NCBI GenBank assembly: GCA_030599175.1
Contig: JAUVON010000059.1
Coordinates: 1-11,206 of the forward strand
Direction: 5' to 3'
Origin: Desulfobulbaceae bacterium
Lineage (GTDB): Bacteria > Desulfobacterota > Desulfobulbia > Desulfobulbales > Desulfocapsaceae
DNA length: 11,206 nucleotides
The position numbers and the translations under genes were made by a program. Shown here in pieces: positions 1-6,679 of this stretch. Position 1 is the stretch's first letter. Every line of letters begins with the position of its first letter. A model generated the notes under the pieces. The model did no database searches. It saw nothing but the letters and a program-made list of their open reading frames with translations, and was not told where the DNA came from.

Positions 1-61
1 AAGGATGTTCCCGATTACTGCCGGGGAAAGAGTATTTGAAAATAAACAAGGGAGTCAGATT

Positions 62-799
62 GTGAACGATGTCATAAAACTGTTAAAGTCTCACCGCTCT
101 ATTCGTAAATATTCAGACAGGGAAGTTGACCAGAAAGTGCTGGAAACTCTTATCGAGGCCGGTCAGAGTGCTGCTACATCAAGTTTTATTCAGGCATGTA
201 CTGTTATTAGAGTGGCTGACCCGGAGTCCAGGAAGAAACTCTGTGAATGTGCAGCGGGTCAGGAGTATGTTGTAAAAGCACCGGTGTTCCTTGTTTTCTG
301 CGCCGATATGCAGCGGCATCAGCTTGCCTGCGAAATGCACAAAGCCCATATGTTGACCGGTTATACTGAACAGTTTTTGACGGCATCGCTGGACTGTGCC
401 CTATTTGCTCAGAATGTGCTTGTTGGAGCAGAATCCATGGGGCTTGGAGGTTGTTATATTGGTGCTATACGGAACCGGATTGGGGAGGTTGATAAACTCC
501 TGGGACTGCCGGAATTTGTTTATCCTCTCTTTGGTCTCTGTCTTGGTTATCCTGCACAGGATCCTGAAGTTAAACCGAGACTTCCTTTATCGATTGTCTT
601 TAAACAAGAGCGATATAGTGACGACGTGGATACTGCTCTTATCAGAGAGTATGATGAGACTGTTCGCAGGTATTACAAGACCCGAATAGGGGGTGTCAAG
701 GATAACTCATGGAGTGAGCAGATTTCTGAAATGCTGGTCAAAGAATCGCGTCCTCATATGCTCTCCTTCCTGCAATCAAAAGGATACCTGTTGAAATAG
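62..799 (+). CDS. nfsA: NfsA-like FMN-dependent NAD(P)H nitroreductase / flavin oxidoreductase
   Basis: Oxygen-insensitive nitroreductase family, a cytosolic FMN homodimer that transfers two electrons from NAD(P)H to nitroaromatics, quinones or other acceptors. The N-terminus carries the family FMN-binding motif HRSIR at residues 11-15, the same numbering as in E. coli NfsA. Mid-protein has the GLGGCYIGAIRN stretch, followed by PLFGLCLGYPA and the KPRLP segment typical of NfsA/Frp. The C-terminal part contains TWS-like and KESRP elements also seen in NfsA. I chose the GTG at 62 because AAGGGAG (48-54) sits 7 nt upstream and the resulting 245 aa matches the usual length of about 240. An in-frame ATG at 5 would add 19 unconserved residues. 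It lies 53 bp upstream of the oxidoreductase genes on the same strand with no terminator seen, so co-transcription is plausible. The physiological substrate cannot be read from sequence. Confidence 0.88.
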   Translation: MNDVIKLLKSHRSIRKYSDREVDQKVLETLIEAGQSAATSSFIQACTVIRVADPESRKKLCECAAGQEYVVKAPVFLVFCADMQRHQLACEMHKAHMLTGYTEQFLTASLDCALFAQNVLVGAESMGLGGCYIGAIRNRIGEVDKLLGLPEFVYPLFGLCLGYPAQDPEVKPRLPLSIVFKQERYSDDVDTALIREYDETVRRYYKTRIGGVKDNSWSEQISEMLVKESRPHMLSFLQSKGYLLK

Positions 800-852
800 C
801 AGACGAATGTAATGAACAGTTTTCAAACAGGAAGGCAAAGGAATATCACCAG

Positions 853-1971
853 ATGATCCGCAATTTTATTGATGGCAATGAAGCGATAGCAAGGGGTGCA
901 GTCCTTGCCGGATGTCAGCTGTTTGCAGGTTATCCAATTACTCCTGCAACAACAATTTACCAGCAGATGCTGCGTTTACTCCCTGCCAAAGGGGGGATCT
1001 GTCTCCAGGGAGAAGATGAAATCGCCTCCATTGGTTTCTGCCTCGGGGCTTCCATGGCTGGTCTCAAGACAATGACGGCAACCTCCGGGCCTGGAATCAG
1101 TCTTTACAGTGAACAGATTTCTTTTGCCATAGGAGGTGAAATCCCTCTGGTCATTGTTGATGTTCAGCGACTTGGACCTTCGACAGGGTCGGCAACTAAA
1201 GGCGCTGATGGCGATATCCAGTTTATGCGCTGGGGCTGCAGCGGGGGGTTGCCTGTTATTGTTCTTGCCCCGGTTGATGTCGGTGATTGTTTTACACTGA
1301 CCATGCATGCATTTAATCTTGCCGAAAAATATCGTTGTCCCGTTTTTATCGCCTCAAACAAAGAAATAGGGATGACCTGTGAATCCATCGACCTCGATTC
1401 TCTGGCTACGCCTGAGCCGCTTACTCGCGAGTACTGTCCTTCGGGTCAGTCTTATCTGCCGTTCAAAGTAGAATCCGCAGCAATGGTACCCTCTTTTTTA
1501 CCGATTGGCGGGAATAGACTGGTACGGCAGACCTCATCAACTCATGGCCCGGAAGGGTACATTACCGCTGATACTGAAATTATAGGGGTGGCCATCGATC
1601 GCCTTGAAAAGAAGCTGGTAACTGCTGTGGACAATTTTACCTTTTTCGAACTTGATTCTGATCCACGGGCTGAGACTCTGCTGATAGTCTACGGGGTTAC
1701 AGCACGAGCAGCTAAAACCGCTGTTGAGCAGATTAGAAATGGAGGGAAAGAGATTTCATTGCTGATTCTGAAAACTTTATACCCTGTTCCGGAAGATTTT
1801 CTCAAACGCTGTTTAAGCAAGGCGAAGCGGGTGGTGGTGGTTGAGATGAACCTCGGCCAATACGTCAGGGAGATTGAAAGGCTTGTTGATGAGCAACCTG
1901 TCATCCATTACGGCAGGATGGATGGAGAGCTTATCTGCCCTGAAACAATCAGGGAGGTAATTGGCTTATGA
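853..1971 (+). CDS. 2-oxoacid:ferredoxin oxidoreductase, alpha subunit (KorA/VorB type)
   Basis: Alpha subunit of a ferredoxin-dependent 2-oxoacid oxidoreductase, which decarboxylates a 2-oxoacid with CoA to give acyl-CoA, CO2 and reduced ferredoxin. The pyrimidine-binding domain fills roughly residues 1-235, with GYPITP at 26-31, the EDE segment at 54-56, TSGPG at 77-81 and RLGPSTG at 106-112. A transketolase-C-like domain follows at about 270-345, ending in the conserved VVVVEMNLGQYVREIE. The start is supported by AAAGGAA (837-843) 9 nt before the ATG. The stop overlaps the next ATG (ATGA, 1968-1971), indicating translational coupling with the beta-gamma partner. It has no N-terminal gamma domain, unlike two-subunit KorA proteins. 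No ferredoxin-like delta subunit is present in the window. The substrate (2-oxoglutarate, branched-chain or other) is not determined. Confidence 0.92.
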   Translation: MIRNFIDGNEAIARGAVLAGCQLFAGYPITPATTIYQQMLRLLPAKGGICLQGEDEIASIGFCLGASMAGLKTMTATSGPGISLYSEQISFAIGGEIPLVIVDVQRLGPSTGSATKGADGDIQFMRWGCSGGLPVIVLAPVDVGDCFTLTMHAFNLAEKYRCPVFIASNKEIGMTCESIDLDSLATPEPLTREYCPSGQSYLPFKVESAAMVPSFLPIGGNRLVRQTSSTHGPEGYITADTEIIGVAIDRLEKKLVTAVDNFTFFELDSDPRAETLLIVYGVTARAAKTAVEQIRNGGKEISLLILKTLYPVPEDFLKRCLSKAKRVVVVEMNLGQYVREIERLVDEQPVIHYGRMDGELICPETIREVIGL

Positions 1972-3275
1972 CTACTCTTCTTAACAGAGAAAGGCCGCCT
2001 GTATTTTGTCCTGGTTGCTCCCACGAGAAGATTGTCCGTGTTCTTGATAATGCCCTGCAACAGCTTGGATTGAGCGGAGAGCAGGTTGTAATTGTCACAG
2101 ATATCGGCTGTGCCGGACTGTTTGATACTTTTTTTAACACTCACGCCTTTCATGGTTTGCATGGACGTGCGCTCACTTATGCAACCGGCCTGAAAATGGC
2201 TGATCCGGAGTTGACGGTTATCACCATTATGGGCGATGGCGGTCTGGGAATTGGCGGGGCACATTTTTTGAGCAGCTGCCGTCGGAACCTTGATATAAAC
2301 CTGCTGATACTCAATAACTTTAACTATGGTATGACGGGAGGGCAGTGTTCTGTAACCACACCTGTTGAAGCCGCTACCTCTTCTGGCTTTTTGAATCAGC
2401 TGGAGCCTCCACTTGATATCTGCCGAATCGGTGTGGCGGCGGGGGCTCCCTGGGTGGGCAGGGCAATGGCGACAGACGGAGAGTTGTCTGCACAAATCGC
2501 GGAAGCAGTGTTCTACCAGGGTTTTTCCATGATCGATATATGGGGGGTGTGTCCAGGCCGTTACAGCAAGAGGAATAAGATTTCGCTCAAGCAGATCGAA
2601 AAGGAAATGTCTCTCCTGCCTGCAGCTAGCGGCATAGTCCCTGCAAATGAGCGTCAAGAGTTCGGCAGCCACTATCGAAGCCTTGCCGCACAGGTTCAGC
2701 ACCCGGGTTCTGTGTCTGGAATAAACTCAATCTTCTCGCCACCGGTCCGTGACCGCTGCAATATCCTGCTGCTCGGGACTGCAGGTCAACGCATCAACAC
2801 CGCAGGCGAAATTCTATGTCTCTCAGCAATGAGTGCAGGCATGCATGTCACCCAGAAAAACGACTATCCTATCACTGTTCTTCGCGGACATTCGGTCAGT
2901 GAGGTTATATTCAGCCGTTCACCTGTCGGTTATACGGGTATAAAAAAACCTCATATAGTTATTGCACTTTCAGCTGAAGGTGTTGCACGCAGGAAGAATG
3001 TGTTTTCATTGCTCGATACTGACAGCCTGATAATTGCGGCTGATAACCTGGAAATACCAGAGAACAACGCAAGAACAATCAAGATTGATTTCAAAGCACT
3101 GGGAATTTCAACACCTGATCGGGCGCTCGCTTCCTTGAAGGTGCTTGCCGGAGAAGGTTACGCTATTACTGAAGAGATGCTTTATGCAGGTTTGGCAAAT
3201 CGCTTCACAGGGAAACAGCTGAATGAAGCGAGGTCACTGATATGTAAAGCAGGCCAAGCAGAAAAAAGGAGCTGA
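1968..3275 (+). CDS. 2-oxoacid:ferredoxin oxidoreductase, fused beta and gamma subunits
   Basis: Residues 1 to about 200 are a complete beta (TPP-binding) subunit. They contain CPGC at 14-17, a third Cys in DIGCAG (C48) and a fourth in WGVCPGRYS (C195), the expected ligands of the proximal [4Fe-4S] cluster. The TPP/Mg site is GDGG at 89-92 with NFNYGMTGGQ at 117-126. After a linker (about 200-262), residues 263 to about 430 form a gamma/POR domain: NILLLGTAGQ at 265-274 in place of the usual GxGGQG, then TVLRGHSVSEVIFS and KPHIVIALS. At 435 aa it is much longer than a stand-alone beta subunit of about 270-300 aa. With the upstream alpha gene, it supplies all three catalytic polypeptide functions in two genes. 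The stop at 3275 faces the ABC ATPase stop 3 bp away, leaving no room for a separate terminator. Confidence 0.9.
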   Translation: MTTLLNRERPPVFCPGCSHEKIVRVLDNALQQLGLSGEQVVIVTDIGCAGLFDTFFNTHAFHGLHGRALTYATGLKMADPELTVITIMGDGGLGIGGAHFLSSCRRNLDINLLILNNFNYGMTGGQCSVTTPVEAATSSGFLNQLEPPLDICRIGVAAGAPWVGRAMATDGELSAQIAEAVFYQGFSMIDIWGVCPGRYSKRNKISLKQIEKEMSLLPAASGIVPANERQEFGSHYRSLAAQVQHPGSVSGINSIFSPPVRDRCNILLLGTAGQRINTAGEILCLSAMSAGMHVTQKNDYPITVLRGHSVSEVIFSRSPVGYTGIKKPHIVIALSAEGVARRKNVFSLLDTDSLIIAADNLEIPENNARTIKIDFKALGISTPDRALASLKVLAGEGYAITEEMLYAGLANRFTGKQLNEARSLICKAGQAEKRS

Positions 3276-3278
3276 ACC

Positions 3279-4907
3279 TCAGTGGGGAATGGTAGAATAA
3301 TCCTGCAGTGCTGCCCTGAAGAGAGTTTGAGTATACTCCTTCTTCGGTGAGGTGAAGATCTCTTCGGCAGACCCCGACTCGACAACCTGTCCATGCTGCA
3401 TTACTACCACATAATCGGCAAGTGCCCGTACAACCCGGAGGTCATGGGAGATAAAGAGGTAGGACATATTATATTTTTTCTGCAGAGAGAGCAGGAGTTC
3501 AATAATCTGGGCCTGGATGGTTACATCAAGAGCCGAGGTCGGTTCATCAAGAATAAGAAAGCGCGGCTTTAAAACCAGGGCTCTGGCAATTGCGATTCGC
3601 TGGCGTTGACCTCCTGAAAATTCATGGGGATAACGCATGATCATATCTTCCGTGAGTCCTACTTCTTTAAGAGTGGTATTAATTAGGGCTCTTCGCTGCT
3701 CTTCTGTCATATCTGCCATATGAACCCTGATCCCCTCACTGATGATCTCCTCGACAGTGAGCCGGGGCGAGAGAGACGAGAAGGGATCCTGAAAGACAAT
3801 CTGCATGTCGCGGCGTAGTGGGCGCATCCGGCGTACACTCATGGTTTCAAGGTTCTGACCGTCGAAGATGATTTTTCCATGGCTGTTAACCAGCTTTAGA
3901 ATTGCCATGGCCAGAGTTGTTTTACCCGACCCTGATTCCCCGACAACACCGCAGGTGGTCCCCTGGTAAAGTTTAAGAGTGACCATATCCACAGCCTTGA
4001 TCAGCTTTTTTTCCCTTTTTAACAAACGGTCCCAGCTGCTGCCCATATCAAAATAACAGCAGAGATCATCCGTTGTCAGGAGTGTGGGACCACTGTTTTT
4101 CTCAAGTTTTGGCTGTTGCCAGGTGGCAGACAGCAGCCGTTTTGTATACTCACTGGCGGGAGCAGAGAAGAGCTTTTCCGTGGTGCCATGTTCAATTATA
4201 TGGCCTTTCTCTATGATATAAATATGCTGGGCACTGTTTTTGACCAGCACCAGGTCGTGAGTAATGAGCAGCACTCCCATTTCGTACTCTGCCTGGATAT
4301 CCTTTATAAGTTCAAGGATCTGGGCCTGAATTGTTACATCAAGGGAAGTGGTAGGTTCATCTGCAATTAAAAGTGAAGGTTTGCAGGCAAGTGCCATTGC
4401 AATTATTATACGCTGTCGTTGTCCCCCTGACAGTTGATGGGGGAAGGCACGAAAACGATTTTCGGGGTTATCAATACCGGTTCTGTATAACAACCGTATA
4501 GCCTCTTTTTCCGCCTCTTTTTTGTTCATTTTCTGGTGAAGTATTAGCGGTTCCACCATCTGACTGCCTACGGAGTAGACTGGATTCAATGATGTCATCG
4601 GTTCCTGAAAAATCATCGCAATTTTATTTCCGCGAATCAGACGCATTTCGTCAAGAGTGAGATCAGAGAGGTTTTTGTCGTCAAAATATATGGAACCGGT
4701 GTTGGTAATGGAGCTGCTTTCCTCAAGGAGCCGAAGAATGGAAAATGCAGTAACTGATTTACCAGAGCCTGATTCTCCCACTAGAGCAGTTGTCTCACCG
4801 GCTCTTACTTCCAGTGATACATCATGGAGAACCTGTGTCTGTATTGGCTTACTATTTTCGTCATAGGACTGAAATGACAGGTTGAGGTGGTCGATTGTGA
4901 GAAGCAT
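3279..4907 (-). CDS. ABC transporter ATP-binding protein with two ATPase domains (YejF / oligopeptide type)
   Basis: Cytosolic energy-coupling subunit of an oligopeptide/microcin-C-type importer, with both ATPase domains on one 542-aa chain, as in E. coli YejF. Domain 1: Walker A GESGSGKS 44-51, Q-loop Q101, signature LSGGQ 159-163, Walker B LLIADE 179-184, switch His217. Domain 2: Walker A GESGSGKT 323-330, Q-loop Q372, signature FSGGQ 429-433, Walker B FLILDE 449-454, then SHDL. Both domains carry all catalytic motifs and look active. Each domain is followed by the C-terminal segment typical of Opp/Dpp ATPases (EYTKRLL near 253 and EYTQTLF near the end). The ATG lies 8 bp after the acylphosphatase stop with no clear Shine-Dalgarno sequence, so translation may be coupled. 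No permease or solute-binding gene is present in the window, so the substrate cannot be inferred. Confidence 0.93.
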   Translation of the reverse strand: MLLTIDHLNLSFQSYDENSKPIQTQVLHDVSLEVRAGETTALVGESGSGKSVTAFSILRLLEESSSITNTGSIYFDDKNLSDLTLDEMRLIRGNKIAMIFQEPMTSLNPVYSVGSQMVEPLILHQKMNKKEAEKEAIRLLYRTGIDNPENRFRAFPHQLSGGQRQRIIIAMALACKPSLLIADEPTTSLDVTIQAQILELIKDIQAEYEMGVLLITHDLVLVKNSAQHIYIIEKGHIIEHGTTEKLFSAPASEYTKRLLSATWQQPKLEKNSGPTLLTTDDLCCYFDMGSSWDRLLKREKKLIKAVDMVTLKLYQGTTCGVVGESGSGKTTLAMAILKLVNSHGKIIFDGQNLETMSVRRMRPLRRDMQIVFQDPFSSLSPRLTVEEIISEGIRVHMADMTEEQRRALINTTLKEVGLTEDMIMRYPHEFSGGQRQRIAIARALVLKPRFLILDEPTSALDVTIQAQIIELLLSLQKKYNMSYLFISHDLRVVRALADYVVVMQHGQVVESGSAEEIFTSPKKEYTQTLFRAALQDYSTIPH

Positions 4908-4915
4908 GTTGTTTT

Positions 4916-5188
4916 TTAATAGCGGATATTGAAGGTTGAGAAAGATTCATCTGAATGGATATCATTAATATGAACTGAATCTACCCTGGACTGGGGTGAT
5001 CCTCGTTTAAGCCAGGAAAGCATATCTGACACTATTTTTTCATCTCCGCAGAAGAGTGCTTCAACAGAACCATCGGAAAGATTGCGAACCCAGCCGGTCA
5101 GGTTGAATTGAAGGGCCTGTTTCCTGGTGTAGTCGCGAAAAAATACTCCCTGAACCCGACCTTTAACAACCACATGTTTTATTATCAT
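4916..5188 (-). CDS. acyP: Acylphosphatase
   Basis: Small soluble alpha/beta enzyme that hydrolyses acyl phosphates such as acetyl- or carbamoyl-phosphate (EC 3.6.1.7). The 90-aa length is standard. The phosphate-binding signature GRVQGVFFRDYTRKQA includes the catalytic Arg (residue 18 from this start), and GWVRNLSDGSVE supplies the catalytic Asn (residue 36). I chose the ATG at 5188 because an AGAGG ribosome binding site lies 7 nt upstream. A TTG one codon earlier is possible but would be only 4 nt from it. The gene precedes the ABC ATPase by 8 bp and probably shares its transcript. Its ribosome binding site sits directly after the stop of the broken recombinase, so its original promoter region may have been replaced or lie inside that remnant. 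Confidence 0.93.
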   Translation of the reverse strand: MIIKHVVVKGRVQGVFFRDYTRKQALQFNLTGWVRNLSDGSVEALFCGDEKIVSDMLSWLKRGSPQSRVDSVHINDIHSDESFSTFNIRY

Positions 5189-5204
5189 CAAAATACCTCT
5201 TTAT

Positions 5205-5622
5205 TCATGCCTGCACTACTTCTTTCCTGGATAATACAACAGATATATTAGGTTTTCTTTTGGCACGGACAATGCCGTCAATCTTACCGAGTTCCTGGTT
5301 GAAAACGTTTCGAAAGAGGAACAGAAGGGCGTTAAAGGCGAGATTCTGACTGGAGGTGGAAACACCTTCATCAACAGCCAGCCAGGTAAGAAAATCCTTT
5401 ACATCCTTGAACCACAACTAACTGTGGAATTTTACTCTTCAGATAAGTCTGAAATTTACGTGTCCAGCCTGAACAGGTTTTTAAGGTCCTGGGAGAATAG
5501 TGCCGGAGTTTGACAGCATTTTTTAATTCAATAAAAACTGATGGCCAGTCAGCACTTTTCTGTTTAACAGGAAATTGAGTTTGGATCACAGGTTCTTTCG
5601 TCTGTGGGGCTTTTTTTATCAA
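5205..5622 (-). pseudogene. Broken tyrosine recombinase, integron-integrase-like N-terminal half
   Basis: Two overlapping reading frames together encode the N-terminal SAM-like/core-binding domain of a tyrosine recombinase. The first frame (5622 to about 5410) gives the helix with LRHYSPRTLKT...GWTRKFQTYL. The second (about 5417 to 5205) continues with DVKDFLTWLAVDEGVSTSSQ, then NALLFLFRNVF and DGIVRAKRKP, closely resembling the integron integrase pattern of LFLYREV and DGVVRAKR. The frames change at about 5400-5415, so a short indel has broken the gene. Translation then stops at 5205-5207 just after SRKEVVQA, where the catalytic domain (R-H-R-Y) should begin; that domain is absent. The 5' start is also unclear, with only a TTG at 5622 and no good ribosome binding site. 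It is non-functional as read. The IntI-type assignment, as opposed to another Xer-like family, is by recognition. Confidence 0.75.
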
Positions 5623-5703
5623 AGGATAGCGCCTATATTTTTATATGTGGAGATAGCTTGGTGAGCTTGCCGGGGAGTTGAATCATTGGGTGCATTCCTG
5701 TCT

Positions 5704-5735
5704 CCTGATAACATACTTCAGTGCATGTTATCAGG
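5704..5735. repeat. Perfect 11-bp inverted repeat upstream of the first toxin-antitoxin operon
   Basis: CCTGATAACAT (5704-5714) and ATGTTATCAGG (5725-5735) are perfect inverted copies around a 10-nt spacer. There is no downstream T-run on the + strand, so it does not look like a standard terminator. It lies between the recombinase remnant and the toxin-antitoxin promoter and could be an operator, recombination site or RNA hairpin. Confidence 0.6.
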
Positions 5736-5840
5736 TTGAAAACAGCATAACATAGAGGAAAAATCATTGTCAAGCATTTCGACTCAGTGTAGCTGTCAGG
5801 AAACCATATAATAACTTGTTATGCTTGAAAAATACAGAAA

Positions 5841-5870
5841 TTGTATGTATCATTTAATGTACGATATAAT
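5841..5870 (+). promoter_or_regulatory. Sigma-70-type promoter of the first toxin-antitoxin operon
   Basis: TTGTAT (5841-5846) and a perfect TATAAT (5865-5870) are separated by 18 bp, 30 bp upstream of the antitoxin start codon at 5900. Confidence 0.7.
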
Positions 5871-5888
5871 GTACACAAAAACATACAA
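5841..5888. promoter_or_regulatory. Nested palindromic operator over the toxin-antitoxin promoter
   Basis: An outer inverted repeat, TTGTATGT (5841-5848) and ACATACAA (5881-5888), encloses an inner one, TGTAC (5858-5862) and GTACA (5871-5875). The centres lie within 2 bp of each other. The inner arms flank the -10 box and the outer left arm covers the -35 box. This is the expected position for autorepression by the Phd/YefM antitoxin or its complex with the toxin. Confidence 0.6.
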
Positions 5889-5899
5889 GAGGTGTCCAC

Positions 5900-6181
5900 A
5901 TGCAAAGATTAAGAATAGACCAAGACATCCGTTCCATGTCGGAATTTAGGACCGGAATTGCTTCATTTCTTAAGCAAGTTCACGATACTAAAAGACCACT
6001 TATCATTACTCAGCATGGCAAAGGTGCTGCCGTTCTACTAGATGTAGGCGAATATGAAGCTATGCAAGAAAAAATCGAACTATTAAGTGACCTACAAACA
6101 TCCATCAGTCAAATCGAAAACGGAGAAGGTGTATCACACGATAGCGCAAAGGATATTATCTTGAAGAGAATATCTAAATGA
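5900..6181 (+). CDS. Type II antitoxin, Phd/YefM family
   Basis: 93-aa antitoxin. The N-terminal DNA-binding/dimerisation part (about 1-60) shows the Phd/YefM pattern: SMSEFRTGIASFLKQVHDTK, then PLIITQHGKGAAVLLDVGEYE. The C-terminal tail (about 60-93) is charged and would wrap the toxin. By family knowledge it neutralises the partner toxin and represses its own promoter. The ATG at 5900 has AAGAGG (5887-5892) 7 nt upstream. Its TGA overlaps the toxin ATG by 4 bp (6178-6181), the classic coupled arrangement. The operator upstream (5841-5888) supports autoregulation. Confidence 0.88.
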   Translation: MQRLRIDQDIRSMSEFRTGIASFLKQVHDTKRPLIITQHGKGAAVLLDVGEYEAMQEKIELLSDLQTSISQIENGEGVSHDSAKDIILKRISK

Positions 6182-6474
6182 AAATAATCTGGTCTCCACT
6201 TGCTATTGATAGAGCTTCAGAAATTGCAGAATACATTTCTTTGGACAATCCAACAGCTGCGACTAAATGGATTAATGATATTTTTGAGAAAGTCCTAATT
6301 CTAAAATCATCTCCCAAAACAGGGCGTACCGTGCCTGAAATAAACCGAAAGGAAATAAGAGAAATCATTTTTGGAAATTATCGCATAATCTATCGAATAG
6401 CAAAGCTTAATATTTCAATTCTTACTGTCCGCCACACTAAGCAGATATTACCAATAGATGAAATAATGGCATAA
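6178..6474 (+). CDS. Type II toxin, RelE/ParE superfamily
   Basis: 98-aa toxin. It opens with the ParE-type strand and helix KIIWSPLAIDRASEIAEYIS, followed by a second helix ATKWINDIFEKVLIL. The middle has the SSPKTGRTVPEI motif and the C-terminal strands are REIIFGNYRIIYRI and ISILTVRHTKQIL, all typical of the ParE-like branch. Known members either poison gyrase (ParE) or cleave ribosome-bound mRNA (RelE); the sequence does not settle which. Length is normal and the frame is intact, so it looks functional. It overlaps the antitoxin by 4 bp. Its stop is followed directly by an integron-cassette-like TAACAAAT stretch. Confidence 0.88.
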   Translation: MKIIWSPLAIDRASEIAEYISLDNPTAATKWINDIFEKVLILKSSPKTGRTVPEINRKEIREIIFGNYRIIYRIAKLNISILTVRHTKQILPIDEIMA

Positions 6475-6551
6475 CAAATTAATTAACGCCAGTCCGCGAG
6501 AACGTGCTTTTTTCGATGTAGGTTCAGCACCTTAATTTCGGCGAAGTTGGC
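6468..6551 (+). other. Candidate degenerate attC-like spacer after first toxin gene
   Basis: The segment starts at the toxin stop (GCATAAC then AAAT) and ends in GTTGGC (6546-6551), 84 nt in all. Inner complementary arms exist: AAATTAA near the left end pairs with TTAATTT near 6532-6538, and GTGCT pairs with AGCAC. The ends only loosely fit the attC core sites RYYYAAC and GTTRRRY, so this is a weak candidate. Confidence 0.25.
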
Positions 6552-6566
6552 AGCCAACTTGTTGGC
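6546..6566. repeat. Two overlapping short hairpins sharing one arm
   Basis: GTTGGC (6546-6551), GCCAAC (6553-6558) and GTTGGC (6561-6566) stand in a row. The middle arm can pair with either neighbour, giving two mutually exclusive 6-bp hairpins with 1- and 2-nt spacers, more plausible as cruciform or protein-binding DNA than as RNA hairpins. Confidence 0.55.
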
Positions 6567-6614
6567 GGGAGGGTCATCTCAACCGTTATCTTCGGTACAA
6601 AACGAATCACAAAG

Positions 6615-6643
6615 TTGCATAATACTATGTTTTGATATATTAT
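6615..6643 (+). promoter_or_regulatory. Sigma-70-type promoter of the second toxin-antitoxin operon
   Basis: TTGCAT (6615-6620) and TATTAT (6638-6643) are separated by 17 bp, 37 bp upstream of the antitoxin ATG at 6680. Confidence 0.65.
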
Positions 6644-6654
6644 GTAGCCATAAT
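6639..6654. promoter_or_regulatory. Palindromic operator at the second toxin-antitoxin promoter
   Basis: ATTATG (6639-6644), a 4-nt spacer and CATAAT (6649-6654) form a perfect 6-bp inverted repeat overlapping the -10 box. This is a likely binding site for the ParD-like antitoxin. Confidence 0.5.
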
Positions 6655-6679
6655 GTCAAATTTTATGGAGGTACAAAAC

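Noticed and set aside
976..1388. Open frames on the - strand inside the alpha subunit gene
   Set aside because: They are antisense to a strongly conserved gene, have no family features and no plausible ribosome binding sites.
1908..2702. Long 264-codon - strand frame opposite the alpha/beta junction
   Set aside because: It is fully antisense to well-supported coding sequence with catalytic motifs; its translation has no recognisable domain and an odd composition.
5677..5683. GTTGAAT as an attI core site next to the recombinase remnant
   Set aside because: It fits the short consensus, but such a 7-mer is common (another lies inside the acylphosphatase gene) and no supporting binding sites were found.
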